Assembly (NCBI RefSeq): GCF_000332275.1
Contig: NZ_CM001776.1
Location: forward strand, 4,958,008 to 5,022,007
DNA length: 64,000 nt
From: Synechococcus sp. PCC 7336
GTDB lineage: Bacteria; Cyanobacteriota; Cyanobacteriia; Thermostichales; PCC-7336
Reading direction: 5' to 3'
The notes below the pieces were generated by a model. It did not search any database, had not been told where the DNA came from, and saw only the letters and a program-made list of their open reading frames with translations. This document shows positions 9,642 through 17,484 of this stretch, piece by piece. Both the position numbers and the translations under genes were made by a program. Positions within the stretch are counted from its first letter, which is position 1. Each line of letters begins with the position of its first letter.

Positions 9642-10061
9642 CTATTTTTCTACCAAAGGTGAGATTCCAAGTTGTTGCAACATCGAAAGAGTATCCCAGA
9701 AACTCCATATTTCCTCGATCTTTTCATTAGCAAATCTAGCAATGGTAACAGCAGAAACCGTAACTTTTTTACCTGTTGCAGGAATGCCCATTAAATTTCC
9801 CCCATGAGTTGCTTTCAGAGTCCAGCGGGCGACAGCCTTATTTCCATCAGTAAATAGGTCTTCGATAGTGTACTCCTGGACAGGGAAAGCCGTATAATAG
9901 ATATTGAAAAATTGTTTTTCTCCGTCTAAGCCTGAAAAGTCTTGGCTGGGGGTGTGCCTTAGAACAGTCGGAGCAATAAATTCACCTGCAGCAGATAAAT
10001 TGCCTGCATTCCAAACCTCATTGATATATCGACGAAAAAGAGTCTGTATGTCCTCTGACAT
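9642..10061 (-). CDS. SnoaL-like / ester cyclase family protein
   Basis: A 139-residue NTF2-fold protein of the SnoaL-like type. Family features visible are the opening helix (FRRYINEVWNAGNL), TVLRHTPSQDFSGLDGEK, KAVARWTLKATHGG, and the closing IARFANEKIEEIWSFWD. Members include polyketide cyclases and many small enzymes or binding proteins of natural-product pathways, so its presence between an acyl-AMP ligase and an exporter fits a biosynthetic operon. The start ATG 10061 was chosen over one seven codons upstream because GGAGG lies a proper distance ahead of it. The reaction cannot be deduced. It follows the ligase gene with about 30 bases between them. Confidence 0.75.
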   Translation of the reverse strand: MSEDIQTLFRRYINEVWNAGNLSAAGEFIAPTVLRHTPSQDFSGLDGEKQFFNIYYTAFPVQEYTIEDLFTDGNKAVARWTLKATHGGNLMGIPATGKKVTVSAVTIARFANEKIEEIWSFWDTLSMLQQLGISPLVEK

Positions 10062-10092
10062 GCTTTTCCTCCTCTCAAGCATTCTAATTGAT

Positions 10093-11862
10093 TTATGCAG
10101 ATATTTGTGCCAATGGAATTAACTTACCCTCAAGATAAAGTTCTCGGCACTTTCTACGTCTGATTTTACCGCTAGAAGTAAGAGGAATGCTCTTGGGCTC
10201 AGTGAGCATGATGTCATAAGGTATGATTCCATGGCTGTTATACACTCTAGATTTTACTGCCGCCACTGCATCTAAGATTGCGGTAGCTTGAATTGCCCTT
10301 TTCCCTTCAGCAATAATTACCAATGAGTTTGTACCAGTTCCTTTGGCTGGAATGTCGAAAGCGGCAATACGACCCAAGCGGATGCCTGGAATTTGTTGAA
10401 CCTGCCTTTCGATATCAAAGGGATAATAGTTGGCGCCCGCAACCTGGATAACATCTTTTAGGCGATCGACGACAAATAATTCACCATTAGATAGATATCC
10501 CAAATCACCAGTACGAAGTTCGGAAATCTGTTCGGACCCATGTTCAATTTGCTTATAATATCCAGGTGTAACAGACGGGCCAGAGAAGCAGATTTCTCCC
10601 ACCTCACGCTCTTGCAGAATTCTCTCGCCGAAGGGTTCTCTAATTGTTAAGACATGCCCAGGAATGCATGTGCCAGTCGATACATACGAGATCGCATTTT
10701 GTTCTTCAGGGCTAGCAGGAATAGCCTTGCTTTCTTCGACGATTGCTTTCCGGCTGACGAGATCGACACGAATATCTTGACCAGGCTTGGGAAAAGCGAT
10801 GGCAAGGGTTGCCTCGGCCATGCCGTAGACGGGATACATTGCAGATTCAGAAAATCCGTATGGCGAGAATTTCTGGCTGAAAGATTCAATGGTTTTAACG
10901 TCGATAGGCTCCGCACCATTATGAGCCAGACGCCAACTTGAAAGATTCAGGTTCGGAATTCTATTGGGCCGAATGCAGCGAGCACAAAGACTATATGCAA
11001 AATTAGGCCCCGACGATATAGTGATAGAATATCTCGAGATTGCCCGCAACCAAACAGTCGGACTGGATAAAAAGAAAGTAGTTGGAAGCAAATAGAAAGG
11101 TACTCGGAAGTAGGGTGGGAATAAAATACCGCCGATTAAGCCCATATCATGATATAAGGGCATCCATTTGAGTAATTTATCCTGCCTGGAGATATTCGCT
11201 ACATCTCCCATCGCTTGAATGTTTGCCTGAAGCATCCCCTGGGTTACGATGACCCCATTAGGATGGCCTGTGCTACCAGAAGTATATTGAATTAAAGCCT
11301 TCGTCTCTTTAGTCGTGTGAGTGACTACCGAATCTAGGTCGAGCTCAGCTTCAGGATCGGATAATAGCAAATCTTCCCAAGTCCACGCCTGAAAAGTAGA
11401 AAGAATAGGATAATCTCCCTCCATTTCTTTCAGAAGAACCCTCGCTGACTCCAGAACGACGAATCCGGCAGGGGAACAGTCACCAGCAACGTGGACAATT
11501 CGTTCGAAAAAGACGCCTTTCTTAGCTATGGATGAAAGTTCCGGCAAGGGAACTGGCACTGCCCTAAGTAGCCAAAGAGCCTTGAAAACAACCAAAAATG
11601 CTTCTGAAGTAGGAAGAGATAAAACGACTCTATCACCTACTTGAACTCCCCGCTCTCGGAGGGCTAAAGCAATCCGAACTGCTTTGTTCTGCCAGTCACT
11701 AAAAGTTATTTTGGCTTGTATATTTCCTTCGCAGCTTAAGAGATTACCACACACAAAATCAGGAAATTCCTGACAATTTTTCAGAAATCTAACTAAAGGA
11801 AGATCCGAGATAATAGAGTTTATTTCTAGGCGATCGCTATCCAAGACTAAGTCCTCCATCAA
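10093..11862 (-). CDS. Fatty acyl-AMP ligase (FAAL)
   Basis: A 589-residue ANL-superfamily enzyme. Motifs in order: IQYTSGSTGHPNGV (ATP-binding P-loop, about 190-203), WMPLYHDMGLIGG, SGPNFAYSLC, YGMAEATLAI, TGDLGYL, and SSGKIRRR near the C-terminus with the catalytic Lys. The LPLYHDMGL-type block, FAYSLC and the AEATLA block are characteristic of FAALs rather than acyl-CoA synthetases. FAALs activate free fatty acids as acyl-adenylates and load them on an acyl carrier protein, here most likely the ACP encoded at 14392-14664. The start overlaps the SDR stop by 26 bases, which indicates translational coupling. Product chain length cannot be read from sequence. Confidence 0.9.
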   Translation of the reverse strand: MMEDLVLDSDRLEINSIISDLPLVRFLKNCQEFPDFVCGNLLSCEGNIQAKITFSDWQNKAVRIALALRERGVQVGDRVVLSLPTSEAFLVVFKALWLLRAVPVPLPELSSIAKKGVFFERIVHVAGDCSPAGFVVLESARVLLKEMEGDYPILSTFQAWTWEDLLLSDPEAELDLDSVVTHTTKETKALIQYTSGSTGHPNGVIVTQGMLQANIQAMGDVANISRQDKLLKWMPLYHDMGLIGGILFPPYFRVPFYLLPTTFFLSSPTVWLRAISRYSITISSGPNFAYSLCARCIRPNRIPNLNLSSWRLAHNGAEPIDVKTIESFSQKFSPYGFSESAMYPVYGMAEATLAIAFPKPGQDIRVDLVSRKAIVEESKAIPASPEEQNAISYVSTGTCIPGHVLTIREPFGERILQEREVGEICFSGPSVTPGYYKQIEHGSEQISELRTGDLGYLSNGELFVVDRLKDVIQVAGANYYPFDIERQVQQIPGIRLGRIAAFDIPAKGTGTNSLVIIAEGKRAIQATAILDAVAAVKSRVYNSHGIIPYDIMLTEPKSIPLTSSGKIRRRKCRELYLEGKLIPLAQISA

Positions 11863-12577
11863 CAGTAATTTCAGAACCTGTCAGATAAGTTGATTCAGCT
11901 AAGGCTAGAAATCCCACTACTTCAGCGACTTCCCTTGGGTGTCCGAGTCGTTTGCTAGGTATTCTCCATTTTGCAAGTGCACTAAGGGGTTTTTCCCGAT
12001 CGCCCAACATTGGAGTATTAATATACCCAGGAAGAACCACATTGACTTGAACATTATAGTTAGCCCATTCAAGTGCCATAGACCTTGAAAGAGCGGTAAG
12101 GGCAGCTTTACTAGCAGCATAATGACCAGCTAGGGCAGTTCCTTTAATGCCAGCAACAGATCCCATATTGATAATCTTCCCCGATTTTCGGTCAAGCATA
12201 TCTCGAACAAAAATTTGAGACATCCGAAATGCGCCAAGAAGGTTAACATCCAGGACTTCGTCAAATGATGTATCGCTAATTTCAAGAATGGGACTACTCT
12301 CAAAAACACCTGCATTATTAACTAGAACGTCAACTCTTCCCCAGCTCTCTAAGACAAACTCATAGGCACATTGTATTGATTCACGGCTTTTCACGTCTAT
12401 TGGGTAGTAAAGAACATCCTCAAGAAAGCCTAAATCAGAGAGTTGTTGTTGCAGTAAACTGAGACAATCTTCATGAAGATCTGTGATAAAGACTTTGAGA
12501 CCTAAGGTAAGTAGTTTCTCCACAATTTCTCTACCAATCCCCCCGGAAGCACCTGTTACAACTGCTACTTGCTTCAT
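11837..12577 (-). CDS. Short-chain dehydrogenase/reductase (FabG-like)
   Basis: A 246-residue classical SDR. The NAD(P)-binding loop TGASGGIG is at 8-15, NNAG at 87-90, and the catalytic triad is Ser140, Tyr153 and Lys157 (GHYAASKAAL). The C-terminal SEITVDGG block is also present. Length and motifs match 3-oxoacyl-ACP reductases and related 3-hydroxyacyl dehydrogenases. Asp33 after the second beta strand (FITDLHED) suggests NAD rather than NADP, as an inference. Its start overlaps the FadJ-like gene by 4 bases (ATGA) and its end overlaps the FAAL gene. In this operon it may supply the oxidoreductase step that the neighbouring FadJ-like protein has lost. Confidence 0.88.
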   Translation of the reverse strand: MKQVAVVTGASGGIGREIVEKLLTLGLKVFITDLHEDCLSLLQQQLSDLGFLEDVLYYPIDVKSRESIQCAYEFVLESWGRVDVLVNNAGVFESSPILEISDTSFDEVLDVNLLGAFRMSQIFVRDMLDRKSGKIINMGSVAGIKGTALAGHYAASKAALTALSRSMALEWANYNVQVNVVLPGYINTPMLGDREKPLSALAKWRIPSKRLGHPREVAEVVGFLALAESTYLTGSEITVDGGLSLG

Positions 12578-14283
12578 GCCGCCAATCTCCCTCTCAATAA
12601 GTAGGAAGACATATAGGCACTAAAGCTCCCTTTAGATAAAGGAAAACCAAACAGTGCTCTGATGATTAGATCGATCTGTGAGCTATGCTTTAACAGACCT
12701 TTGTCGATACACACTTTCCCAACTTCAAACAGATCGGATAAAAACTCAAACAGGAGTTCCGATCGCTCATTTCCTGATGAAAAGCAATGATTCCAAGAGA
12801 GAGTCGAACCCAGATGAAAATGGCTGACAATATCACTAGGAAGAAAGTCGAAACCAAAACACCACATTGTATGATTGAAGTCTTCTACATCTTTTCCTCG
12901 ACCAGAGACTTTTTCTAGAAAGTTAGTGTATGCATCAATAAAAAGATTTAAGATACTCTCATCTTTCTTTAGATTGACAATTACTTGCCACCCTAAGTGA
13001 TGGAGAAACAGTAGAAACGGTTTTACTAGATGCAATTGGTCTTTGGCTAGAAACACTTCGCAAAGTTCAACTTTGTCATAGGCAGGAAAATAAAGTGAGA
13101 TCCTATCTGCAGAAGTGAATTCTTTATAGTGGCTACAATAAGCAGAAACTAGTTGCTTCTTGCCTGTCGAACTGTGTATAGAAAATGAGATCCGATCGGA
13201 TTCTTCTTTGGTTTGAAAATCATCAAGGGAGTTAACATTCAAACCTCGAAGCTTGCTTTTAGAAAGCAGTTCCTGGAATGGGTCTTGAGATAAACGAGGT
13301 ACAGATATCTCAACATGACTTTCTGGGATAATACTTGATGTCCCTAAGGTCGAGACTCTTGCCATTGTTTTAATGAAGAAAAATGATGTTGCTTTCTTTG
13401 CGGCCTCAGCAGACAGTAACTTGAATAGGCCCTCTGTTGTCCTTCGTTCTATTTCTTCAGAACTAGATTTGTATGATGCAGCATCGCATAGAATTTCAAA
13501 GCAGGTTTTGTATAGGAATTGCTTGTCGGGTGCTAGGGATTCAATTTTCTTAAGCGTAAGCTCTCGATCTATGGGACTCCAGTGAATATTTTCAGATCGG
13601 TTTTCAGCTTTCGATCGAAGCTGATGACTAGAAGAGCTTTCCATAAGGTCTTCTAGGTAAGAATCGAGGTACGTTTTGAAATCTTTAGCTGGAAATGCTG
13701 CATCAATCAAGCCACAGCTAAGAGCTTCTTCTGCACGGTACTTATGTCCCCATAAGAGGAGATCTACAGCGGCACGCATACCCACTAATTGTGGCAATCT
13801 TTCTAAAGATCCAAACAGAGGCAGCAGGTAATAGTCACACAGCTCTGTCATATAATAGTGTGTGTCATATGAATCAGATGCAACTCTATAATCGCAGCAG
13901 AGTGTAAATTCAGCCCCACATCCATAACAATTACCTTCAATAGCTGCAACTGTAGGGATGTCAGAATTAGCAACCCTCTCAAAAGCAGATCTAATTTCAC
14001 TGGATAAGATGTCAATATCTTCAACTTTTTGAACTGATTTTGCTAGGACTAATTCAGCTCCGTTGAGGAAGCTAAATGGCTTTTTACTCCTAAAAACAAT
14101 TAGTTTAGTGCTTGAATCAATGTCATCAAAGATCTGATTGAGCTGACAAGCAGCTTCTCTAGTGAAAACATTGACCACAGAGTTAGGAGAAGCTATCTCA
14201 AGAAAAAGAATCTCCCCTTGCTGCCGAATTGTGAATGCGTCTTTCATGGACTTTATTTCTTGAGATAGCTTCTCAGGGTTCAC
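12574..14283 (-). CDS. FadB/FadJ-like protein: crotonase domain plus degenerate hydroxyacyl-CoA dehydrogenase part
   Basis: A 569-residue protein. Residues about 20-200 are a crotonase (enoyl hydratase) domain with AAIEGNCYGCGAEFTLCCDY; Glu125 and Glu147 sit where the two catalytic Glu of FadB lie. A linker ending FFFIKTMARV follows. The rest aligns by eye with the dehydrogenase half of FadB/FadJ: ISLYFPAYDKVELCEVF (FadB has HFFNPVHRMPLVEV), LGWQVIVNLKKDESILNLFI, VEDFNHTMWCFGFDFLP and LFGFPLSKGSFSAYM. The GxGxxG nucleotide loop is missing, the catalytic His is replaced, and the protein is about 150 residues shorter than FadB. The hydratase may work; the dehydrogenase cannot. GTG 14283 is taken as start; ATG 14247 is an alternative. 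Confidence 0.8.
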   Translation of the reverse strand: MNPEKLSQEIKSMKDAFTIRQQGEILFLEIASPNSVVNVFTREAACQLNQIFDDIDSSTKLIVFRSKKPFSFLNGAELVLAKSVQKVEDIDILSSEIRSAFERVANSDIPTVAAIEGNCYGCGAEFTLCCDYRVASDSYDTHYYMTELCDYYLLPLFGSLERLPQLVGMRAAVDLLLWGHKYRAEEALSCGLIDAAFPAKDFKTYLDSYLEDLMESSSSHQLRSKAENRSENIHWSPIDRELTLKKIESLAPDKQFLYKTCFEILCDAASYKSSSEEIERRTTEGLFKLLSAEAAKKATSFFFIKTMARVSTLGTSSIIPESHVEISVPRLSQDPFQELLSKSKLRGLNVNSLDDFQTKEESDRISFSIHSSTGKKQLVSAYCSHYKEFTSADRISLYFPAYDKVELCEVFLAKDQLHLVKPFLLFLHHLGWQVIVNLKKDESILNLFIDAYTNFLEKVSGRGKDVEDFNHTMWCFGFDFLPSDIVSHFHLGSTLSWNHCFSSGNERSELLFEFLSDLFEVGKVCIDKGLLKHSSQIDLIIRALFGFPLSKGSFSAYMSSYLLRGRLAA

Positions 14284-14391
14284 TTAAATCTTGCCAATGC
14301 TACTCACAAATTCAAAAGTGAGATATTGCCTTGAGAGTTAAAGGACATAACGTCTAACAATCGCGACAACCTAATTTAAGGTCAATCGGTA

Positions 14392-14664
14392 TTAGCCTGC
14401 TGCAACTTCTTCCTGAATGTAGTCCACCAGGGCTCCCATCGTTAGTTTACTCGGGTCTTCTACTTTGACAATCAACTCTGGAAGAAAGATGTATGTATCG
14501 AACAGCTCCTCCAGAATTACTGAAAGCTCAGCAATCTTCAAAGAATCAATGTTGAGATCGAGAATCAAGGAGCTTTCAGACGTTATCCGATCTTCAGGAA
14601 CTTCTGGAGAGACCTGGATAATTGCTTCCTTTACACGAGTAAAAAAATCTGAAGTTTCAGTCAT
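14392..14664 (-). CDS. Acyl carrier protein
   Basis: A 90-residue, acidic, helical carrier protein. The phosphopantetheine site is Ser41 in LDLNIDSLKIAEL, matching the DSL motif of ACPs. The length and the four-helix pattern fit a stand-alone carrier. Its ATG overlaps the diiron oxygenase stop by 4 bases (ATGA), so the two genes are likely translated together. In the operon it is the expected acceptor of the fatty acyl group from the FAAL, and the scaffold on which the diiron enzyme and the SDR would act. A gap of about 110 bases separates it from the FadJ-like gene. Confidence 0.92.
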   Translation of the reverse strand: MTETSDFFTRVKEAIIQVSPEVPEDRITSESSLILDLNIDSLKIAELSVILEELFDTYIFLPELIVKVEDPSKLTMGALVDYIQEEVAAG

Positions 14665-15656
14665 CGAACATTCCCCACAAATACAGATGGTTCATAAGAA
14701 TAATGAGCTTCGATCACTTTTTTGAGTAAGTTATTTTCAATCAAACTCATCAAGCGATCTGAGTAGATATTACACCGTGATAATTGCCTAGGCAAGACTT
14801 GGCTATAAAATCGAAGTACGCCTCTCTGCTCGAGATCTCTTGCCGTATAATTAATGCATTCAGATTTTGAAAGTTCATATTCTTTCCAGACCGGAATAGC
14901 AAAAAATGAAGCTGTAATCGCAACTAATGACTCAAAGAATAGATCTTCTAGCGATCGCTTCAATCTCGATAATTGTTCTGATTGCATGTGGTTAAATACC
15001 CATCGATTGAAGGCTAAGTGACGGCTCTCATCCTTAATGATGCGGACTAAAATCTGCTTGAGTAGAGGTTCTGGGTTTTTCATCAGGAGAGAAGATAACA
15101 ACGATGAAGCAGTCCATTCGAGTGCTATTTGTGAAACAAATAGCTTGATTTCGTAAGATTCTTCCGCCAAGAGCGTATCAAAGGTTGCTTGCAGTTTGGG
15201 GTGGGGCTTGTAATGAAAGCCAACCTTATCCTGTAAATACCGTAGCAAAGCCATAAAGTGATTCCTTTCATCACTCAAGATCGCCGTTCCACAGTAAACA
15301 ATGTCCAAACTATCCTGAGGGCATTCAGTCATGATTTTAGCTGCTAATGAGACTGCTTTATGCTCTCCTGCCAATAAATTACTGACGTGGTAAATCAACT
15401 CCTTAGCTTTTAATTCTGATTGCTGATGTTTAGTGAGCTTTTTAAACTCAGGCAGTCCTGTGATTGAGCTATGAGTACAATCACTGCCAATTTTGCTGGC
15501 ATCAAAAGATGTGTCCCATGCAAAATCGTCAAAAATATTGCATGAATCATGCAGTGACTCATGTAATATCTTCTCAAGCTTTTTATCTCGGAAGAAATAG
15601 TTATAGCCTGGAGAATGTTCTTGACGAGGCAGTTCTTCCCGAAGTGTCGCTAACAT
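14661..15656 (-). CDS. Ferritin-like diiron oxygenase (AurF/CylC-like)
   Basis: About 331 residues, mostly helical. Counting from the upstream GTG at 15668, metal-ligand candidates are Glu102 (AGEHKAV), Glu134 and His137 (SDERNHF), Glu184 (ALEWTAS), and Glu214 and His217 (KDESRHLAF). This E / ExxH / E / ExxH order with spacings near 30 is the signature of ferritin-like dimetal oxygenases such as AurF-type N-oxygenases, and of CylC-type enzymes that act on ACP-bound fatty acids. It is shorter than typical CylC proteins. ATG 15656 is preferred because GAAGG lies five bases ahead of it; GTG 15668 is possible. It is first in the operon, directly before the ACP. Hydroxylation, desaturation or halogenation are all conceivable. 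Confidence 0.75.
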   Translation of the reverse strand: MLATLREELPRQEHSPGYNYFFRDKKLEKILHESLHDSCNIFDDFAWDTSFDASKIGSDCTHSSITGLPEFKKLTKHQQSELKAKELIYHVSNLLAGEHKAVSLAAKIMTECPQDSLDIVYCGTAILSDERNHFMALLRYLQDKVGFHYKPHPKLQATFDTLLAEESYEIKLFVSQIALEWTASSLLSSLLMKNPEPLLKQILVRIIKDESRHLAFNRWVFNHMQSEQLSRLKRSLEDLFFESLVAITASFFAIPVWKEYELSKSECINYTARDLEQRGVLRFYSQVLPRQLSRCNIYSDRLMSLIENNLLKKVIEAHYSYEPSVFVGNVR

Positions 15657-15725
15657 CAGCACCTTCACCCTTTCATCGTAATGACTTGCCAGAATAAACT
15701 GGCATCATGTAGAGCTTACCCCTTT

Positions 15726-15977
15726 CATGCTGGGATTCTTCATTGCATCTTTATGGAGTCAAGCGTGTTTGAGCTGTCTCTTACGAGATTTTATGGAGAA
15801 ATAAAAATTCATGCTGGGATTCTTCATTGCATCTTTATGGAGTCAAGCGTGTTTGAGCTGTCTCTTACGAGATTTTACGGAGAAATAAAAATTCATGCTG
15901 GGACTCTTCATTGCATCTTTATGGAGTCAAGCGTGTTTGAGCTGTCTCTTACGAGATTCTACGGAGAAATAAAAATT
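15726..15977. repeat. Three tandem 84-bp direct repeats upstream of the lipid operon
   Basis: Units begin at 15726, 15810 and 15894, each opening CATGCTGGGA and closing AAATAAAAATT. The three differ at only a few positions (for example GGGATTC against GGGACTC, and TTTTATGG against TTTTACGG or TCTACGG). Since 84 is divisible by 3, the plus strand shows an open frame with a repeating 28-residue peptide; this is a by-product of the periodicity. On the minus strand each unit contains TTGACT (15757-15762 in the first) with a weak -10-like AGAATC 17 bases on, so the array may repeat the promoter or a binding site of the operon that starts at about 15656. Confidence 0.9.
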
Positions 15978-16228
15978 TTCTACTGTGCGGCATGAAGTCA
16001 GACACTAGAAAATCTGCGGTAAGAGTAGCCTCCCATAATGACTGAACCTCTTGTATTGCAAGGTCTTTAGCGTTTCTCTCTCGCGAATGTACATGGGTGC
16101 CTTGGTATGAATGGAAGCGAGAGAAGGGAGGTCCGTGTACCACCAGCTCTGCAACTCTGGTACTGAAACTTTCCCACTATAGAAGCTTAACGGGAGGAAG
16201 TCGGGAGTTATATTTTGACCTTTCAGAC

Positions 16229-16366
16229 TGCTGGTCTGAGTTACATATTCTTCAGATTAATGCGATTCCAGAGGGGGAGAAGTATCGCAAATTCTTGGCG
16301 ACCCTCAAACAGGCGATCGACCCCAATGGCATTCTGGCCCCCGGTCGATACATTGCCGAACCCTAG
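16229..16366 (+). pseudogene. C-terminal remnant of an FAD-linked oxidase
   Basis: The frame ends EKYRKFLATLKQAIDPNGIL followed by APGRY, which is the C-terminal block of vanillyl-alcohol-oxidase-type and related FAD-linked oxidases (family pattern: LKxxxDPNGILAPGR). Nothing upstream in this frame resembles the FAD-binding or substrate domains, so only the last 30-45 codons survive. The next 300 bases hold another short fragment-like frame (16440-16515, HLLDAAPAQHVATLQAFLAA on the plus strand) with no start. The stretch from 15978 to 16673 therefore looks like decayed coding DNA plus a dispersed repeat. Confidence 0.6.
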
Positions 16367-16383
16367 GGTTTCAGGCCATTTCT

Positions 16384-16416
16384 CCCCTCGCCCAAACTTG
16401 ATGCTGCTGGCGAATT
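16384..16416 (+). repeat. Dispersed 33-bp repeat, copy 1
   Basis: A 33-base sequence beginning CCCCTCGCCCAAACTTGATG and ending CTGCTGGCGAATT. Near-identical copies occur at 61024-61056 on the same strand and at 61253-61286 on the opposite strand, about 45 kb away. It starts 19 bases after the stop of the FAD-oxidase remnant. It is probably part of a short interspersed repeat family of this genome. Confidence 0.7.
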
Positions 16417-16673
16417 ATCTCGTAACATAGCGGGGTTTTAGATCCATTTACTCGACGCAGCACCCGCCCAGCACGTTGCGACTCTGCAAGCGTTTTTAGC
16501 AGCACTGCCTCTAATCTAAGCAACTAGCGATCGCCAAACTCACCTTTCAGCCCCACCTCCCTGGGATCTCGATTGATTCTAGGATTTTTGCCTGCGTCTA
16601 GGAGAGCTTGGAAAGAGCTATATTTGTTGGATAGCAGAGTGTATGACATTCTGACTGCTACTGGAAGCTTGCC

Positions 16674-16844
16674 ATGAAAGATAAGAATTTAAAATTACCC
16701 GAACACAAGGGTGCGCGCGCCCACAAGCAGCTCATGAGAGCCTGGTCTGAAAACCCCAACCGTGTATTCCGTGCATCAGTAGAGGCGGGAGTTCATAAAG
16801 AAGATGGGACACTTGAAGAGCTTTACCGAACCCAGGGTGACTGA
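16674..16844 (+). CDS. Small hypothetical protein (56 aa)
   Basis: An ATG-initiated frame with GGAAG about ten bases upstream. It encodes a hydrophilic 56-residue protein beginning MKDKNLKLPEHKGARAHKQL and ending LEELYRTQGD, with no membrane segment or signal peptide. The fold would be helical with a basic N-terminal half and acidic C-terminal half. It ends two bases from the stop of the convergent ADP-ribosyltransferase-like gene. I do not recognise the family. Its well-formed composition makes it more likely real than chance. It might be a partner of the neighbouring ADP-ribosyltransferase-like protein, but opposite orientation is unusual for a toxin-antitoxin pair. Confidence 0.5.
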   Translation: MKDKNLKLPEHKGARAHKQLMRAWSENPNRVFRASVEAGVHKEDGTLEELYRTQGD

Positions 16845-16845
16845 G

Positions 16846-17433
16846 TCATTCTTCCAATCTAGGTCTAAAAGCTCCAATAATGCACCGAGGGTTTCTAATA
16901 GCCAGCTGTATATGGCTTTGCTGATAGATTCCCATATGGATTCTTAATTCTTGATTGGAATAAGCAGAACCTGCTTCTACAAAGCCACAGCGTACTGTAT
17001 CGTAAGCTGTACCTCTACTTTCTAGAGCCTGTAAATAGGTATTGATGACAGCGCAGTCAAATTTTCTTGCCGCAAACCCCTGGCCAACGTTCTTGGGTAT
17101 CGGCTGAGCTGCAGATTTTGCTTGTAACGAACTGACATACTGCGAAGCAGCTTCACCTAATTCCAGTGTAAATCGGGTATCCATTAGATCGAAGCAGTTA
17201 CCTAACTGGATTAATGCTCCAACTACACCTGAATTACTTGGGAAACGCTTCTGTGACCACTGGAGGGCGCGATCTAAACCGTATTCCCAAAAGTAGATCC
17301 CCCTGCCAAGCCAGTCGTAGTCATTCTCACTCTCTTGGAATTCGCTGCCAGTTGGATCGGCCAGAATGCGCTCTGCTGTATCCTGCGAGCAGCCATGATA
17401 ACCAATCACAGTTCGATCGTATTGCACGGCCAT
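16846..17433 (-). CDS. Putative ADP-ribosyltransferase-fold protein (DUF3990-like)
   Basis: A 195-residue soluble protein. The N-terminal part has the pattern of PARP/DUF3990-type ADP-ribosyltransferases: IGYHGC (His of the NAD-binding H-Y-E set), a short helix with AERIL, then WLGRGIYFWEYGLDRALQW (the LGxGxYF block with the conserved Tyr). A later acidic residue would complete the triad. If the assignment holds, it transfers ADP-ribose from NAD to a macromolecule and might act as a toxin or defence effector. It lies 50 bases downstream of the YoeB toxin gene, on the same strand. The assignment rests on short motifs only. Confidence 0.55.
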   Translation of the reverse strand: MAVQYDRTVIGYHGCSQDTAERILADPTGSEFQESENDYDWLGRGIYFWEYGLDRALQWSQKRFPSNSGVVGALIQLGNCFDLMDTRFTLELGEAASQYVSSLQAKSAAQPIPKNVGQGFAARKFDCAVINTYLQALESRGTAYDTVRCGFVEAGSAYSNQELRIHMGIYQQSHIQLAIRNPRCIIGAFRPRLEE

Positions 17434-17484
17434 GAACCTTTGATATATCTTGACTGTCGATTGGAGATCCGCGATCTGAACGAA

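Noticed and set aside
15726-15977. Possible CRISPR array
   Set aside because: Units are contiguous and near-identical over the full 84 bp, with no spacers and no cas genes in the window.
15681-15995. Plus-strand frame with a repeating 28-residue peptide
   Set aside because: The repeat is 84 bp, divisible by three, so any open frame repeats too. The array lies upstream of the operon on the other strand and has no ribosome-binding site.
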